This document shows positions 1 through 11,012 of a DNA stretch of 64,000 nt, piece after piece. Every line of letters starts with the position of its first letter. Position 1 is the first letter of the stretch. The notes under the pieces are model-generated. The model made no database searches. It saw only the letters and a program-made list of their open reading frames with translations, and was not told the DNA's origin. Source of the stretch: Temnothorax longispinosus (lineage: Eukaryota; Arthropoda; Insecta; Hymenoptera; Formicidae); the NCBI RefSeq assembly GCF_030848805.1, contig NW_027270003.1, positions 348,438-412,437 on the forward strand, given 5' to 3'. The translations under genes and the position numbers were made by a program.

Positions 1-445
1 TTACGATTTACGATCAAAACGTCGGAGCCCGTATCTACCTTAAAAGAACATTCTTTTCCATCAATCTTTCCCTGATAGCAGAAATAATTAAAACTTGGCT
101 TAACTCTATTTTCTTCAAAAACATTTTCTTTATTAACGTCAAAAACAACATTTTTATTAATAAAAATCGGGGTATCGATAATTCGAGCCAAACCCACCCC
201 GCTGAGTTTGACTAGTTCATGTTTCCCCCTTGCTCAGGACACTCGGACCGAAAGTGTCCAGTCTTCCCACATGTCCAGCATTCCCCGCGGGTGGCACCAA
301 ATTTGCTGCCTCTCCCATTTCCTTTCTGAAAATATCCTTTCCGATCTTTCTTCCCCTCCTGTTTTTGTTCTTTATCGCCCTCTTCCTCCTTCTTCTCGTT
401 ATTCGCGCCCCCCTTCTGCCCTTCCTTTGCGGTATTTCCTATCTT
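1..445 (-). mobile_element. Gypsy-type LTR retrotransposon fragment: gag C-terminus and protease start
   Basis: On the minus strand a Lys/Glu-rich gag tail leads into one retroviral-type zinc knuckle, CWTCGKTGHFRSEC, and a gag stop at about 212-214. A second reading frame, shifted by -1, overlaps the gag end and continues to the window edge; it carries VDTGSDVLIV, the D-T-G active-site motif of an aspartic protease. The knuckle-then-protease order with a -1 overlap is the usual gag-pol arrangement of Ty3/gypsy elements. The rest of pol lies outside the window and the N-terminal gag is replaced by an unrelated LINE fragment, so this is a broken copy. Subfamily is not resolvable from this piece. 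Confidence 0.8.
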
Positions 446-1222
446 ACTAGAGATGGGGGAGGAGGGAGGAATAAAGAAGGTAAAAGAGACAGGAAGAAAG
501 ACGGGGAAAGAGAATATGGTTTTAGTCAGGTTAAAAGATAGAGTAAGAAAAAGAGAGGTATGCAGAAGAAGAATGTGTTAAAAGGGAGGATGAAAAGAAT
601 AGAGAATGACATGACCTTGAAGGAAAGATCAAAGAAAAATGCAATGGAGCCTGGAGAGGATAGCTGAGAAGGAGAGAAGGAATAGGAGGAGAGATTGGGT
701 AAAGTACGGAAAGATTTGGATAGAGGGGAAGTGGTGGAGTTGGAATGAGGAAAAAAAAGTCCTGATAGATGGAAGGGGAAATGAGAGAGAGGAGTAAAAA
801 AAAGGAGGGGGAGAAAGAAAAACAGAGAAGAAGGGAAAGAGTAGAAGAGAAGGAGACGGAAAAATAAAATGGAAAGGTAGTGAGGAGGGAGGAGAAACGA
901 TGGAAGGGGAGGGCGGAGAGAAGAGGGAGGAGAGGGAGAGTAGGGAGGAAGAGAGAGTGGTGAGGCTGAGGGAAGGGGGAAAGAAGAGAGAGAGTAGAGT
1001 GTGGAAAGTAAAAAGGAGTGAAAAAGAGGAAAAAGAGGGTGATGGGGAAGAAAAGAATGCAGGAGAAAGGAGGGGAAGGAACAGGAAGGAAGCCTAAAGA
1101 TAGGCTTTTGGAATGTAGCGGGAGTGAAGTTAAAACAGGAAGGGTTTGGGAAAGGATAAGAAAGTGGGATGTCGGGGGTTGATGGAGACGTGGCTGGAAC
1201 AGGAAAAATAGGAGAAGATTCA
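446..1222 (+). mobile_element. Fragment of a purine-biased LINE (ORF1 end and start of endonuclease)
   Basis: The plus strand is almost pure A/G, as in the longer LINE at 7.2-11 kb. A stretch near 715-780 resembles the matching part of that LINE near 8747-8810 (IEGKWW...). At about 1105-1200 a broken frame contains FGNVAGVK and METWLEQ, the start of an apurinic-type endonuclease domain (compare FWNVAELTNK and VMVLCEKWV at about 9077-9175). Many stops and frameshifts show decay. The fragment ends at about 1222, where composition changes abruptly to AT-rich. Confidence 0.7.
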
Positions 1223-1703
1223 ACTGTACAAGTTCTTATGTCATAATCTAATCTAAAGTTATGTATTTTACATTAAAAATATGGATTTCATCTATTAATA
1301 ATTAATAATTTATTAGTAATTTATTTGTTTAATAATCCTATGGTATTATAAATATCTTATTTAATGTTATAAAAAGCTAAAAAAAGAAATATTAATCTTG
1401 CTCAAAAATATTTCAAAGATGTACTTGGTTTTATTGTGGTTTCTCTTTCATTATTAATTTTAATTTGTATTGTCAAATCGAAATTGGTTTGAATTTAGAT
1501 TGCGTAAATCAATAAATATTAATTAGATTTTATTTATACATATTGCATTTTTTGTAACTTAAAAAAATATGCATATTAGAAAAAATTGAAAAAATATATA
1601 TACAATATGCTTATAATGGGCAATAAAATAAAATTATTATAAAAAATAATAATAACAAAATAATCATAACAATAAGAGAAATAGAACCGTTCGTTACTAT
1701 ATA
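1223..1703. other. AT-rich non-coding stretch
   Basis: About 480 bp of A/T-rich sequence with short homopolymers and no coding signal, terminal repeat or recognisable family. It separates the LINE fragment from the inverted repeat. Confidence 0.6.
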
Positions 1704-2342
1704 TCGAAAAAAAAACAAAGTAGTAGTATTATACCTCGAAAAAACCTAAGTAACAGGTGGTGGACGTAATCTTTGTATCTCCAAAAATCTCGAAAAAACC
1801 TAAGCAGTATTATTTTTATTTCCAAAAAATTATTACTCAAGTGATACACATCACAAAATTACGTTACCTTATCAAAAAAAGAGTCGCGCTTCAAGTGATC
1901 TATTATTACAATTACAAAAAAGAAATGATATCTTTTTTTAAATTACTGCGCCAATTACAGAGAACATATATTTTTCGAGATACAAAGATTACGTCTACCA
2001 CTTGTTACTTAGGTTTTTTCGAGGTATAATATTACTACTGCTTTTCTTCGATTAGAATAAAAAATTGAATCATGAAGAATTACACAGAGGTAACAGTACA
2101 AAATACAAATATTTTATTAAAATATTTAAACCCAACAAGGGAATACAAGGTATTTAAATACAAAGTTTATATATGTATTTTAAAAGATTTAATCGCATCG
2201 CAAAGAATTACAGAGGTAACAGTACAAAAAATAAAAATATTTTATTAAAATACATAAATTTTTCTTGTCAAAAAACTTGGCGCTGCTAGACCTCAAAATT
2301 AGGTCAGCGTGGTGTGTATGTGCGAGCGAGTGGGTGTGGGCG

Positions 2343-2343
<1 letters not shown>

Positions 2344-2431
<88 letters not shown>
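2344..2431. repeat. (GT)n microsatellite
   Basis: About 88 bp of uninterrupted GT in the spacer of the inverted repeat. Confidence 0.97.
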
Positions 2432-2432
<1 letters not shown>

Positions 2433-2540
2433 CGGTGAATAATGCGGCTTATTATTAAGTATAGGATAAGTTTAGATTTTTAAAGCGATTAGAATTAAGT
2501 ATAGAATAAGTATAGAATAAGTAATATCTACATTTGTAAA

Positions 2541-2543
<3 letters not shown>

Positions 2544-2572
<29 letters not shown>
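2544..2572. repeat. (CT)n microsatellite
   Basis: About 14 CT units directly abutting the right arm of the inverted repeat. Confidence 0.97.
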
Positions 2573-2573
<1 letters not shown>

Positions 2574-3154
2574 GCAGCGCCAAGTTTTTTGACAAGAAAA
2601 ATTTATGTATTTTAATAAAATATTTTTATTTTTTGTACTGTTACCTCTGTAATTCTTTGCGATGCGATTAAATCTTTTAAAATACATATATAAACTTTGT
2701 ATTTAAATACCTTGTATTCCCTTGTTGGGTTTAAATATTTTAATAAAATATTTGTATTTTGTACTGTTACCTCTGTGTAATTCTTCATGATTCAATTTTT
2801 ATTCTAATCGAAGAAAAGCAGTAGTAATATTATACCTCGAAAAAACCTAAGTAACAAGTGGTAGACGTAATCTTTGTATCTCGAAAAATATATGTTCTCT
2901 GTAATTGGCGCAGTAATTTAAAAAAGATATCATTTCTTTTTTGTAATTGTAATAATAGATCACTTGAAGCGCGACTTTTTTTTTGATAAGGTAACGTAAT
3001 TTTGTGATGTGTATCACTTGAGTAATAATTTTTTGGAAATAAAAATAATACTGCTTAGGTTTTTTCGAGATTTTTGGAGATACAAAGATTACGTCCACCA
3101 CCTGTTACTTAGGTTTTTTCGAGGTATAATACTACTACTTTGTTTTTTTTTCGA

Positions 3155-3543
3155 GGTGAAGATACTACTGTTTAGGTTTTTTCGAGATTTTTCAAGATAC
3201 AAAGATTTCGTCTACCACTTGTTACTTAGATTTTTTTAAGGTATAATACTACCACTGTTTTTTTTTCTAGGTAACAACACCTACACTACTATGCGGGTAC
3301 TTGGCGCCTTTCTTTACCTTTTTTTTAAAAAAGGTAATTTTGTACAGATATCACGCCTTTTTGCAGTATTACGCATTGTATAAACAATATGTACAGGGTG
3401 TTATTTCGAGGTATAATACTACCACTTTGTTTTTTTCGAGGTAACAACATAATACATATATACTACTATGCGTGTACTTGGCGCATTTTTTTACCTTTTT
3501 TTTGAAAAAGGTAATTTTGTACGGATATCACGCCTTTTTGTAG
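3155..3543. repeat. Degenerate tandem copies of an arm-end motif and a 175-bp duplication
   Basis: The motif AGGTTTTTTCGAG/GGTATAATACTACNACT recurs several times after the right arm. A block with GTACTTGGCGC and a T-rich run (about 3290-3350) is repeated about 175 bp further on (about 3465-3540). No gene is visible. Confidence 0.65.
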
Positions 3544-3846
3544 TGTCATATAAGACGTCGGCGTTAGAAGTAGATAGAAGAAGTATCTTAATAAAAAATT
3601 TTCACATTTGGACTTTGCGTCGCAATATCTCCGCTCGTAGGGCACGGAGCGGGATATTATAAGAGAAACCCCCCCCCCCTAACTGGACCCCAAGCTATCG
3701 ATCAAGCCTACTTAGAACTTGATCCGTTCACTCGTTATTGAGATCTCAACATCTCGGGTACTCGCAACCCGTCGCGTCGCGTAAAAAAGTCACGGTCGGT
3801 CTCGCTCCGCGTGTACTTGGCGCGAGACACTACCGTGTCTCTTGAT
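3544..3846 (+). repeat. Dispersed 300-bp repeat, copy A
   Basis: The segment from GTCATATAAGACGTCGG to GAGACACTACCGTGTCTC is closely similar, as reverse complement, to 18271-18570, with scattered substitutions. It ends in a small palindrome (GAGACAC...GTGTCTC). It contains a poly-C run and short motifs also found in fragments near 18.9-19.1 kb. It looks like a non-autonomous element; no ORF is present. It abuts the satellite foldback. Confidence 0.75.
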
Positions 3847-3849
3847 TCT

Positions 3850-6800
3850 GCCGCTAGGGAATTTTTAAGTCGATTCTTATGAATCAAGCTTGAATTCGAT
3901 GTCTAAGTGTCCCAGGTTGCCGATGACGAGGTTCACATAGTGCGCTTCATAGTTTTCGGTATCCAGGTGTATTAATACCTTGAATTCGATGTCCACGTGT
4001 TCCAGGTTGCTGATGTCGGGTTCCAGATAGTGCGCTCTATAGTTTTCGGTGTCCAGGTATAATAATACGTTGAATTCGATGTCTAGGTGTCCCACGTTTT
4101 CGATGACGAGGTCCACATAGTGCGCTTCGTAGTTTTCGGTGTCTACGTGTATTAATACCTCGAATTCGATATCTATGTGTCCTACATTCAGATTTAAAGT
4201 TATTAATACACCTAGACACCAAAAACTACAAAGCGCACTATGTGGACCTCGTCATCAACAACCTGAGACACCTAGATATCAATTTCAAGATATTAATGCA
4301 CGTAGACACCGACACCGGAGCGCATTATGTGGACCTCGTCATCGGCAACCTGGGACACTTAGACATCGAATTCAACGTACGATTACACCTGGACACCGAA
4401 AACTATGAAGCGCACTATCTGGATCTTGTCATCGGCAACCTGGGACACGTGGACATCGAATTCAAGGTATTAATACACGTAGACACCGAAAAATACGGAG
4501 CGCACTATGTGGACCTCGTCATCGGCAACCTGGGACACGTAGACATCGAATTCAACGTACGATTACACCTGGACACCGAAAACTATGAAGCGCACTATCT
4601 GGATCCCGTCATCGGCAACCTGGGACACGTGGACATCGAATTCAAAGTATTAATACACGTAGACACCGAAAACTACGGAGCGCACTATGTGGACCTTGTC
4701 ATCGGCAACCTGGGACATCTAGACATCGAATTCAACGTACGATTACACCTGGACACCGAAAGCTATGAAGCGCACTATCTGGATCCCGTCATCGGCAACC
4801 TGGGACACGTGGACATCGAATTCAAGATATTAATACACGTAGACACCGAAAACTACGGAGCGCACTATGTGGACCTCGTCATCGGCAACCTGGGACACCT
4901 AGACATTGAATTCAACGTACGATTACACATGGACACCGAAAACTATGAAGCGCACTATCTGGATCCCGTCATCGGCAACCTGGGACACGTGGACATCGAA
5001 TTCAAGGTATTAATACACGTAGACACCGAAAACTACAGAGCGCACTATGTGGACCTTGTCATCGGCAACCTGGGACACCTAGACATCGAATTCAACGTAC
5101 GATTACACCTGGACACCGAAAACTATGAAGCGCACTATCTGGATCTTGTCATCGGCAACCTGGGACACGTGGACATCGAATTCAAGGTATTAATACACGT
5201 AGACACCGAAAAATACGGAGCGCACTATGTGGACCTCGTCATCGGCAACCTGGGACACGTAGACATCGAATTCAACGTACGATTACACCTGGACACCGAA
5301 AACTATGAAGCGCACTATCTGGATCCCGTCATCGGCAACCTGGGACACGTGGACATCGAATTCAAAGTATTAATACACGTAGACACCGAAAACTACGAAG
5401 CGCACTATGTCGACCTTGTCATCGGCAACCTGGGACATCTAGACATCGAATTCAACGTACGATTACACCTGGACACCGAAAGCTATGAAGCGCACTATCT
5501 GGATCCCGTCATCGGCAACCTGGGACACGTGGACATCGAATTCAAGATATTAATACACGTAGACACCGAAAACTACGGAGCGCACTATGTGGACCTCGTC
5601 ATCGGCAACCTGGGACACCTAGACATTGAATTCAACGTACGATTACACATGGACACCGAAAACTATGAAGCGCACTATCTGGATCCCGTCATCGGCAACC
5701 TGGGACACGTGGACATCGAATTCAAGGTATTAATACACGTAGACACCGAAAACTACAGAGCGCACTATGTGGACCTTGTCATCGGCAACCTGGGACACCT
5801 AGACATCGAATTCAACGTACGATTACACCTGGACACCGAAAACTATGAAGCGCACTATCTGGATCCCGTCATCGGCAACCTGGGACACGTGGACATCGAA
5901 TTCAAGGTATTAATACACGTAGACACCGAAAAATACGGAGCGCACTATGTGGACCTCGTCATCGGCAACCTGGGACACGTAGACATCGAATTCAAGGTAC
6001 GATTACACCTGGACACCGAAAACTATGAAGCGCACTATCTGGATCCCGTCATCGGCAACCTGGGACACGTGGACATCGAATTCAAGGTATTAATACACGT
6101 AGACACCGAAAACTACGGAGCGCACTATGTGGACCTCGTCATCGGCAACCTGGGACACGTAGACATCGAATTCAACGTACGATTACACCTGGACACCGAA
6201 AACTATGAAGCGCACTATCTGGATCCCGTCATCGGCAACCTGGGACACGTGGACATCGAATTCAAGATATTAATACACGTAGACACCGAAAACTACGGAG
6301 CGCACTATGTGAACCTCGTCATCGGCAACCTGGGACACCTAGACATTGAATTCAACGTACGATTACACATGGACACCGAAAACTATGAAGCGCACTATCT
6401 GGATCCCGTCATCGGCAACCTGGGACACGTGGACATCGAATTCAAGGTATTAATACACGTAGACACCGAAAACTACAGAGCGCACTATGTGGACCTTGTC
6501 ATCGGCAACCTGGGACACCTAGACATCGAATTCAACGTACGATTACACCTGGACACCGAAAACTATGAAGCGCACTATCTGGATCCCGTCATCGGCAACC
6601 TGGGACACGTGGACATCGAATTCAAGATATTAATACACGTAGACACCGAAAACTACGGAGCGCACTATGTGGACCTCGTCATCGGCAACCTGGGACACCT
6701 AGACATCGAATTCAACGTACGATTACACATGGACACCGAAAACTATGAAGCGCACTATCTGGATCCCGTCATCGGCAACCTGGGACACGTGGACATCGAA

Positions 6801-7025
6801 TTCAAGGTATTAATACACGTAGACACCGAAAACTACGGAGCGCACAATGTGGACCTCGTCATCGGCAACCTGAGACACGTAGACATCGAATTCAACGTAT
6901 TATTACACCTGGACACCGAAAACTATGAAGCGCACTATCTGGACCTCGTCATCGACAACCTGGGATACCTAGACATCGAATTCAAGCTTGATTCATAAGA
7001 ATCGACTTAAAAATTCCCTAGCGGC
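3850..7025. mobile_element. Foldback-like element made of a 90-bp satellite with higher-order structure
   Basis: The ends are inverted copies: GCCGCTAGGGAATTTTTAAG at 3850 matches CTTAAAAATTCCCTAGCGGC ending at 7025. Inside, about four 90-bp monomers run on the minus strand (about 3890-4200), then about 31 run on the plus strand (about 4200-6999), so the array is an asymmetric inverted repeat. Alternating monomers form a 180-bp dimer. Rare variants recur every 720 bp (AAATACGGAG at about 4490, 5210, 5930; AACTACAGAG at about 5030, 5750, 6470), giving an eight-monomer higher-order repeat. Each monomer carries GAATTC. Drosophila Foldback elements also have terminal inverted repeats built of tandem subrepeats; assignment to that type is inference. 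No transposase is present. Confidence 0.8.
4200..6999 (+). repeat. Satellite array, 90-bp monomer, 180-bp dimer, 720-bp higher-order unit
   Basis: About 31 tandem monomers of near-constant length. Because 90 is a multiple of 3 and the monomer lacks stops in one frame, the array stays open for 918 codons (4242-6998), encoding a 30-residue repeat around VIGNLGHVDIEF and HVDTENYGAHY. The only stop comes in the terminal inverted repeat. Nothing else (signal peptide, known domain, promoter) suggests translation, so the open frame is treated as a by-product of the repeat. Confidence 0.9.
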
Positions 7026-7165
7026 ACTTTCTGCCAAGCGTAGAGAACCTTCTTTTCCGTTGACTTCATATATATTATATCAAGCTTGATTCATAAGAAT
7101 CGACTTAAAAATTCCCTAGCGGCACTTTCTGCCAAGCGTAGAGAACTTCTTTTCCGTTGACTCAA
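6986..7165 (+). repeat. Direct duplication of the foldback right end
   Basis: CAAGCTTGATTCATAAGAAT and the following 80 bp (through GTTGACT) occur twice in tandem about 95 bp apart, so the foldback terminus is duplicated on this side only. Confidence 0.85.
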
Positions 7166-7405
7166 TATAACTCTCCGGAATTAAATCGATTTAATTTAAT
7201 TACATATATTAATTAAATTATCTAAAAATAATAATAATTTATTTAACGGAATGTGACGGGAAATGAGAGAAAAAAGTAAACATACAAAAGGGAAGGTAAG
7301 ATTGTACTAATAGATTATCTTTTAGTAAATAAAGAGAAGAAATAAGGGAAATTATAGGGGTGGGAGAAATAAGAAGGATGGCGGTGGGAAACATTGAAAG
7401 TGTAA

Positions 7406-7583
7406 AGGCCTTCACACATAAAATCGCGTAAGGACGTAAAACGTAAGCGTAAGAAAATCGACCAATCCCAATCAAGTACTTATTGTGCTGTCCGTAATCC
7501 CAGGGGAAAATACTCGATTGGGATTGATCGATTTTCTTACGCTTACGTTTTACGTCCTTGCGGCATTTTATGTATGAAGGCCT
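7406..7583. mobile_element. Hairpin MITE with 3-bp TSD (TAA), Harbinger-like
   Basis: A 178-bp near-palindrome begins AGGCCTTCACACATAAAAT and ends ATTTTATGTATGAAGGCCT. It is flanked by TAA at 7403-7405 and 7584-7586. The TIR start and the 3-bp duplication match the element at 18706-18882. A three-base TWA-like target is typical of PIF/Harbinger elements; the family call is inferred. Confidence 0.8.
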
Positions 7584-8199
7584 TAAGGAGATTCTAAGTG
7601 GAAGGATAGAAGATGAGATAGTGAAGAGTTAGAAAGAACAGAAGAAGGAAAAGAAAAGGAGGGATAATGGAATAATAAATGTGGGACTTCCGTTTCCGAT
7701 TGGTTAGATGTGAGACGACAGATTTTGTAAGCGAATAACGGAGTGCGAGTGTGAGAGGTAGAGCGAGAGAGAGTGTGTGGTAAGCGAGGGGCGAGCACAG
7801 TGTGGGAGAGGAGGGTTCAGAGAGAGAGAGCCCGTGGAGGCTGAAGAGAAACAGGAAGGTTGAGGTTAGAGAGACAGACGTAGAAGGGGAAGAGTATAGA
7901 GCGGGGGGTAAAGGGTAAAGAGCTAGGTAATTCTGGGGAGTTCGGGAATAACGCGGGGAAGCAATACGGCCATAGAAGCGGTTGGGAAAGGGAGCGAGGA
8001 CCTTTTCAAGAAAAGCAGGAAGATAGTGAGAACGCCACCAGGGGGGGAAGATATAGATATGAAAGGGTTGTTGAGAGAATTAGGATAAGAGCTGAGGGAG
8101 GGGTTAAGGGGAGTGAGAGAGGAATTAAGAGAGGTGGCAAAGGGGCAAAGGGAGGCAATGGTGGAAGAAGTTGAGAAAATAAGGAACCAACTAAAGGAG

Positions 8200-8695
8200 A
8201 GAGAGAAGAAATGAAGAAGAGAGAGAGAAGAGTTAAGAATAAAATAGAAGATTTGGAAGGAAAATTGGAGGGGATGCAAATGGAGTTAAAGGGAGGAGTT
8301 CGTGATGGAAAAAAAAGTGCAGAAAAAAGCGGAGGAGGGAAAAGGGAGGGGGTAGGGAGAAGTTTGATTGGAAGGAGAGGGTGGAAAAGCTGGAAAGGAG
8401 GTGTAAAGTGAAGGAGAGAGGAGAAAGGAAGAGAAATATTTTGATAAAAAGAGTGAAAGAGGATACGGGAGGAATAAAGGGGGAAGTAGAGGAGGTGATG
8501 AAAAAGATAGGCTTAGAGGTTAAGATAGAGGAGATTAGAAAAATAGATGCGGAAAGGAGAGAGAAAGGAGGTATGGCAGTAGTAAGAGTAGGAAGTGAGG
8601 AAGAGAAATCAAGAATAATGAGAAATAAGTGGAAATTGGGAGACAAAAGTACTTGGATAGAAGAAGATTTGACATGGGAAGAAAATGGAGGGTAA
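8200..8695 (+). pseudogene. LINE ORF1 remnant
   Basis: Two overlapping frames carry a highly charged, heptad-like region (REERRVKNKIEDLEGKL type; about 8211-8411), followed after a frameshift by a conserved block with RNILIKRVKEDTGGIKG, EVMKKIGLEV and a C-terminal STWIEEDLTWEE (about 8425-8685). Coiled coil followed by a small RNA-binding fold is the usual layout of LINE ORF1 proteins, which coat the element RNA. Here the two parts are in different frames, so the protein is not made intact. Confidence 0.6.
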
Positions 8696-8984
8696 ATCAA
8701 GTTGCATGGAAGGCAAGAGGAGAGGGTACGGATAAGGCAGGGAGAGGTATGGATAGAGGGGAAGTGGTGGGTGTGGGATAAGGTAAGAGATGTGCTTAGG
8801 GATAGTAGAGGGAGGTGTTGGGAAGCAGGGCAAGGGAAAGGGAAGGAAAGCAAAAGAGAGGAAGTGCAAAAGTAGGTTGAGTAGAAAAGAAAGAGAGAAC
8901 GGGTGAATGAAAGAAGAGTAGAGAATGAGAAGGATAAGAGGGAGGAATTAGAGAGAAGATTTGGAGAGAAAAAGGTGGAGGAGG

Positions 8985-8997
<13 letters not shown>

Positions 8998-9050
<53 letters not shown>
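8998..9050. repeat. (GA)n microsatellite
   Basis: About 26 GA units between LINE ORF1 and the endonuclease region. Confidence 0.95.
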
Positions 9051-9055
<5 letters not shown>

Positions 9056-9062
9056 GGAGAAT

Positions 9063-10985
9063 ATATAAGGTGGCTTTTTGGAATGTGGCGGAATTAACAA
9101 ATAAAGATAAAGAGTTTTGGAAGGGGCTGGAGGAATGGGATGTAATGGTGTTATGTGAGAAGTGGGTGGATGGTAAGGGATGAGAAAAGATAAAGAGCTG
9201 CCGAGAGGTTACGTGTGGGAAGTGCAGAAAGCAGGGAGGAAAAATCGGAAGAGAAGGGCGGTAGAAGGAATGATAGTAGGGGTGAGGGTAGAGGTCAAAA
9301 TGGAAAAAGGAAGGACGAAAAAAGATAAAGAAGGGATGCTATCGATAAAGGTGAGGTTAGGGAAGAAGTGGTGGAACATAGTAGAAGTGTATATAAATAA
9401 GATATGGACAGGAAATTGGAAAACCTAAAGTAATGGGTGGAAGGAGATAGAGACGGGAGTGTGGGTGCTGATAGGGGGGATTTTAACGCAAGGACGGGGA
9501 AGGAGGGGGGGTTCGTAGAGGGAGAGGAAGAGAGAGAAGAAGGGAAAAGAAGAACGAAAGATAGCAAGGTAAACGGGGAGGAAAGAAAGTTATGTAGGTT
9601 TTTGGAAAAGCATGAGTGGGCGATATTTAACGGAGGAATTAGAGAAGATGAGGAGGGAGAATGGACGTATACAGAGAGGAGAGGGGAGTCGGTGATTGAC
9701 TGCGTGTTGGGGGACAGGAGGACAAGGGAGAGGATAGAACGGGTAGTGGTGGAAGCGAAGGTCGACTCAGACCACCAGCCAGTGACGGCGTGGGTAGAAA
9801 GGGTGGAGGACGGTTTGGGTAAAAGGAAAGGGGGGAAGGGCGGAAGTGAGAGAGGAGATTGGTCGGAGGACGGCAGGAAAAAATTTAAAGAGTTAGTGGG
9901 AGATAAGCAAATTCAGGAAGGGGAGTGGAAGAGGAGTGGTAGGGGCTGAAAAGGAGGATAGGGAAGGTATTAAGGGAAGTGAATGGGAAGGGCAAAAAGA
10001 GCGGAGAAAGGGGCTGTTGGGGTGAAGAATGTAAGGAAGAGAAGAAAAAGGGCTCATGTTAAGGAAATAGAGAAGGAAAGGAAGGAAGAGTGGCAGTTAT
10101 AGGGAGGAAAAACAGCGATACAAGAAGTTGTATAAGGAGAAGAAAAGAAGAGAAGTGGAGAAATGGGAAAAGGAGGTAAAGGAGATTAGGACAGAGGGAC
10201 AGATATGGATGATGGTAAACAGAGAGAGAAAGAGGAGAAGAAGATTGAACGAGGGAATTAGTATGCAGAAATGGGATAGGTATTGCAGAGATTTGTTGGG
10301 AGGAGTTGGAGGAGAAAGACGAGAAAATAAGGAGAGAAGAGATGTGGGAAATGGTGGGAAAGCTTAGGGAGGGAAAAGCGATGGGAAGTTATGGAATTCC
10401 AAATAAGGTATGAAAGTTTGGAGGGGAGGTGCTGAAGGAATGGTTGTGGGAGGTATGTAATAGAGTGTGGAAAGAAGAGGGTTGACCGGAAGGTTGATGG
10501 GAGGGAATTATAGTGCCCATAAGAAAGAAGGGGAAGGGGGAGAAAGTCGGGGACTACAGAGGGGTGATGTTAGCACAAACGGCATACAATAAGGCGCTGC
10601 TGTTTTGGCGGAAAGGTTAAGGAAGGAGGTAGAAGAGATTGCTTCCATAGAGTCAGACAGGGTTTAGGAGAGGGATAGGGACCACGGACAACATCTATGT
10701 AATAAATTACTTAATAAATAGGCAGGTAAATTAAAGAAGGGAAAGATGGTGGTGTTGTTCGTGGACTTGAAGGCAGCTTTTTTGACTCGGTGGACAGAAG
10801 GATTCTGGTGAAAGCGATGAGGAAAAGAGGAGTGAGGGAGGGCTTGGTGATGAGATGTAAGGAGCTGTTGAGGGATGCAGGGTAAGGGTGGGAGAGAAGC
10901 TGGAAGAGAGGTTTTGAACAGGAAGGGGAGTTAGACAGGGGTTCCCGTTAAGTCCGATTTTGTTTACGTTGCTGTTGACGGACAA
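9063..10985 (+). pseudogene. LINE ORF2 remnant: endonuclease and reverse transcriptase
   Basis: The endonuclease start is seen as FWNVAELTNKDKEFW and EEWDVMVLC (about 9075-9155), then GGDFNARTGKEGG (about 9475), IDCVLGDRRT (about 9696) and SDHQPVTAW (about 9766), which are conserved blocks of the APE-type nuclease that nicks target DNA. RT blocks follow in several frames: AMGSYGIPNK (about 10380), YRGVMLAQTAYNK (about 10556), GFRRGIGTTDNIYVINYLI (about 10662), MVVLFVDLKAAF (about 10746) and the GVRQG-P-LSP block near 10928. In-frame stops and frameshifts separate almost every block, so ORF2 is dead. The catalytic YADD region is absent. Confidence 0.75.
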
Positions 10986-11012
10986 AGAAAGGTACCGAAT
11001 AAAAAAATTAGA

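Larger units (their letters stand above)
1704..3154. repeat. Long inverted repeat (arms about 585 bp) around microsatellites
   Basis: The left arm (about 1704-2289) is the reverse complement of the right arm (about 2572-3154) over nearly its whole length. The innermost matching bases read TTGGCGCTGCTA at 2278-2289 and TAGCAGCGCCAA at 2572-2583. The outer ends share the TCGAAAAAAAAACAAAG / CTTTGTTTTTTTTTCGA pair. The 280-bp spacer holds the GT and CT microsatellites. The arms differ only by small indels. No coding potential is seen; short frames in both arms are simply the same sequence read twice. It looks like a foldback or large-TIR MITE, but no target duplication could be fixed because the right flank repeats arm-like motifs. 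Confidence 0.8.
7240..10990 (+). mobile_element. Decayed purine-biased LINE (Jockey/R1-like superfamily)
   Basis: The plus strand is strongly A/G-rich. In order it shows ORF1-like coding DNA (about 8200-8695), a GA microsatellite, an apurinic endonuclease domain (about 9063-9900) and reverse transcriptase blocks (about 10340-10990). All are broken by stops and indels. A hairpin MITE sits in its 5' part. No poly-A or TSD could be fixed at the 3' end, which stops just after the RT motif region. The family label rests on general similarity of the EN and RT blocks to site-independent LINEs known from ants and is an inference. Confidence 0.75.

Noticed and set aside
531..1223. Long minus-strand frame rich in Leu/Ser/Pro
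   Set aside because: Complement of the purine-rich LINE strand; open only because of composition, with no domain.
8233..8869. Minus-strand frames rich in Ser/Phe/Pro
   Set aside because: Same composition effect opposite the LINE ORF1 remnant.
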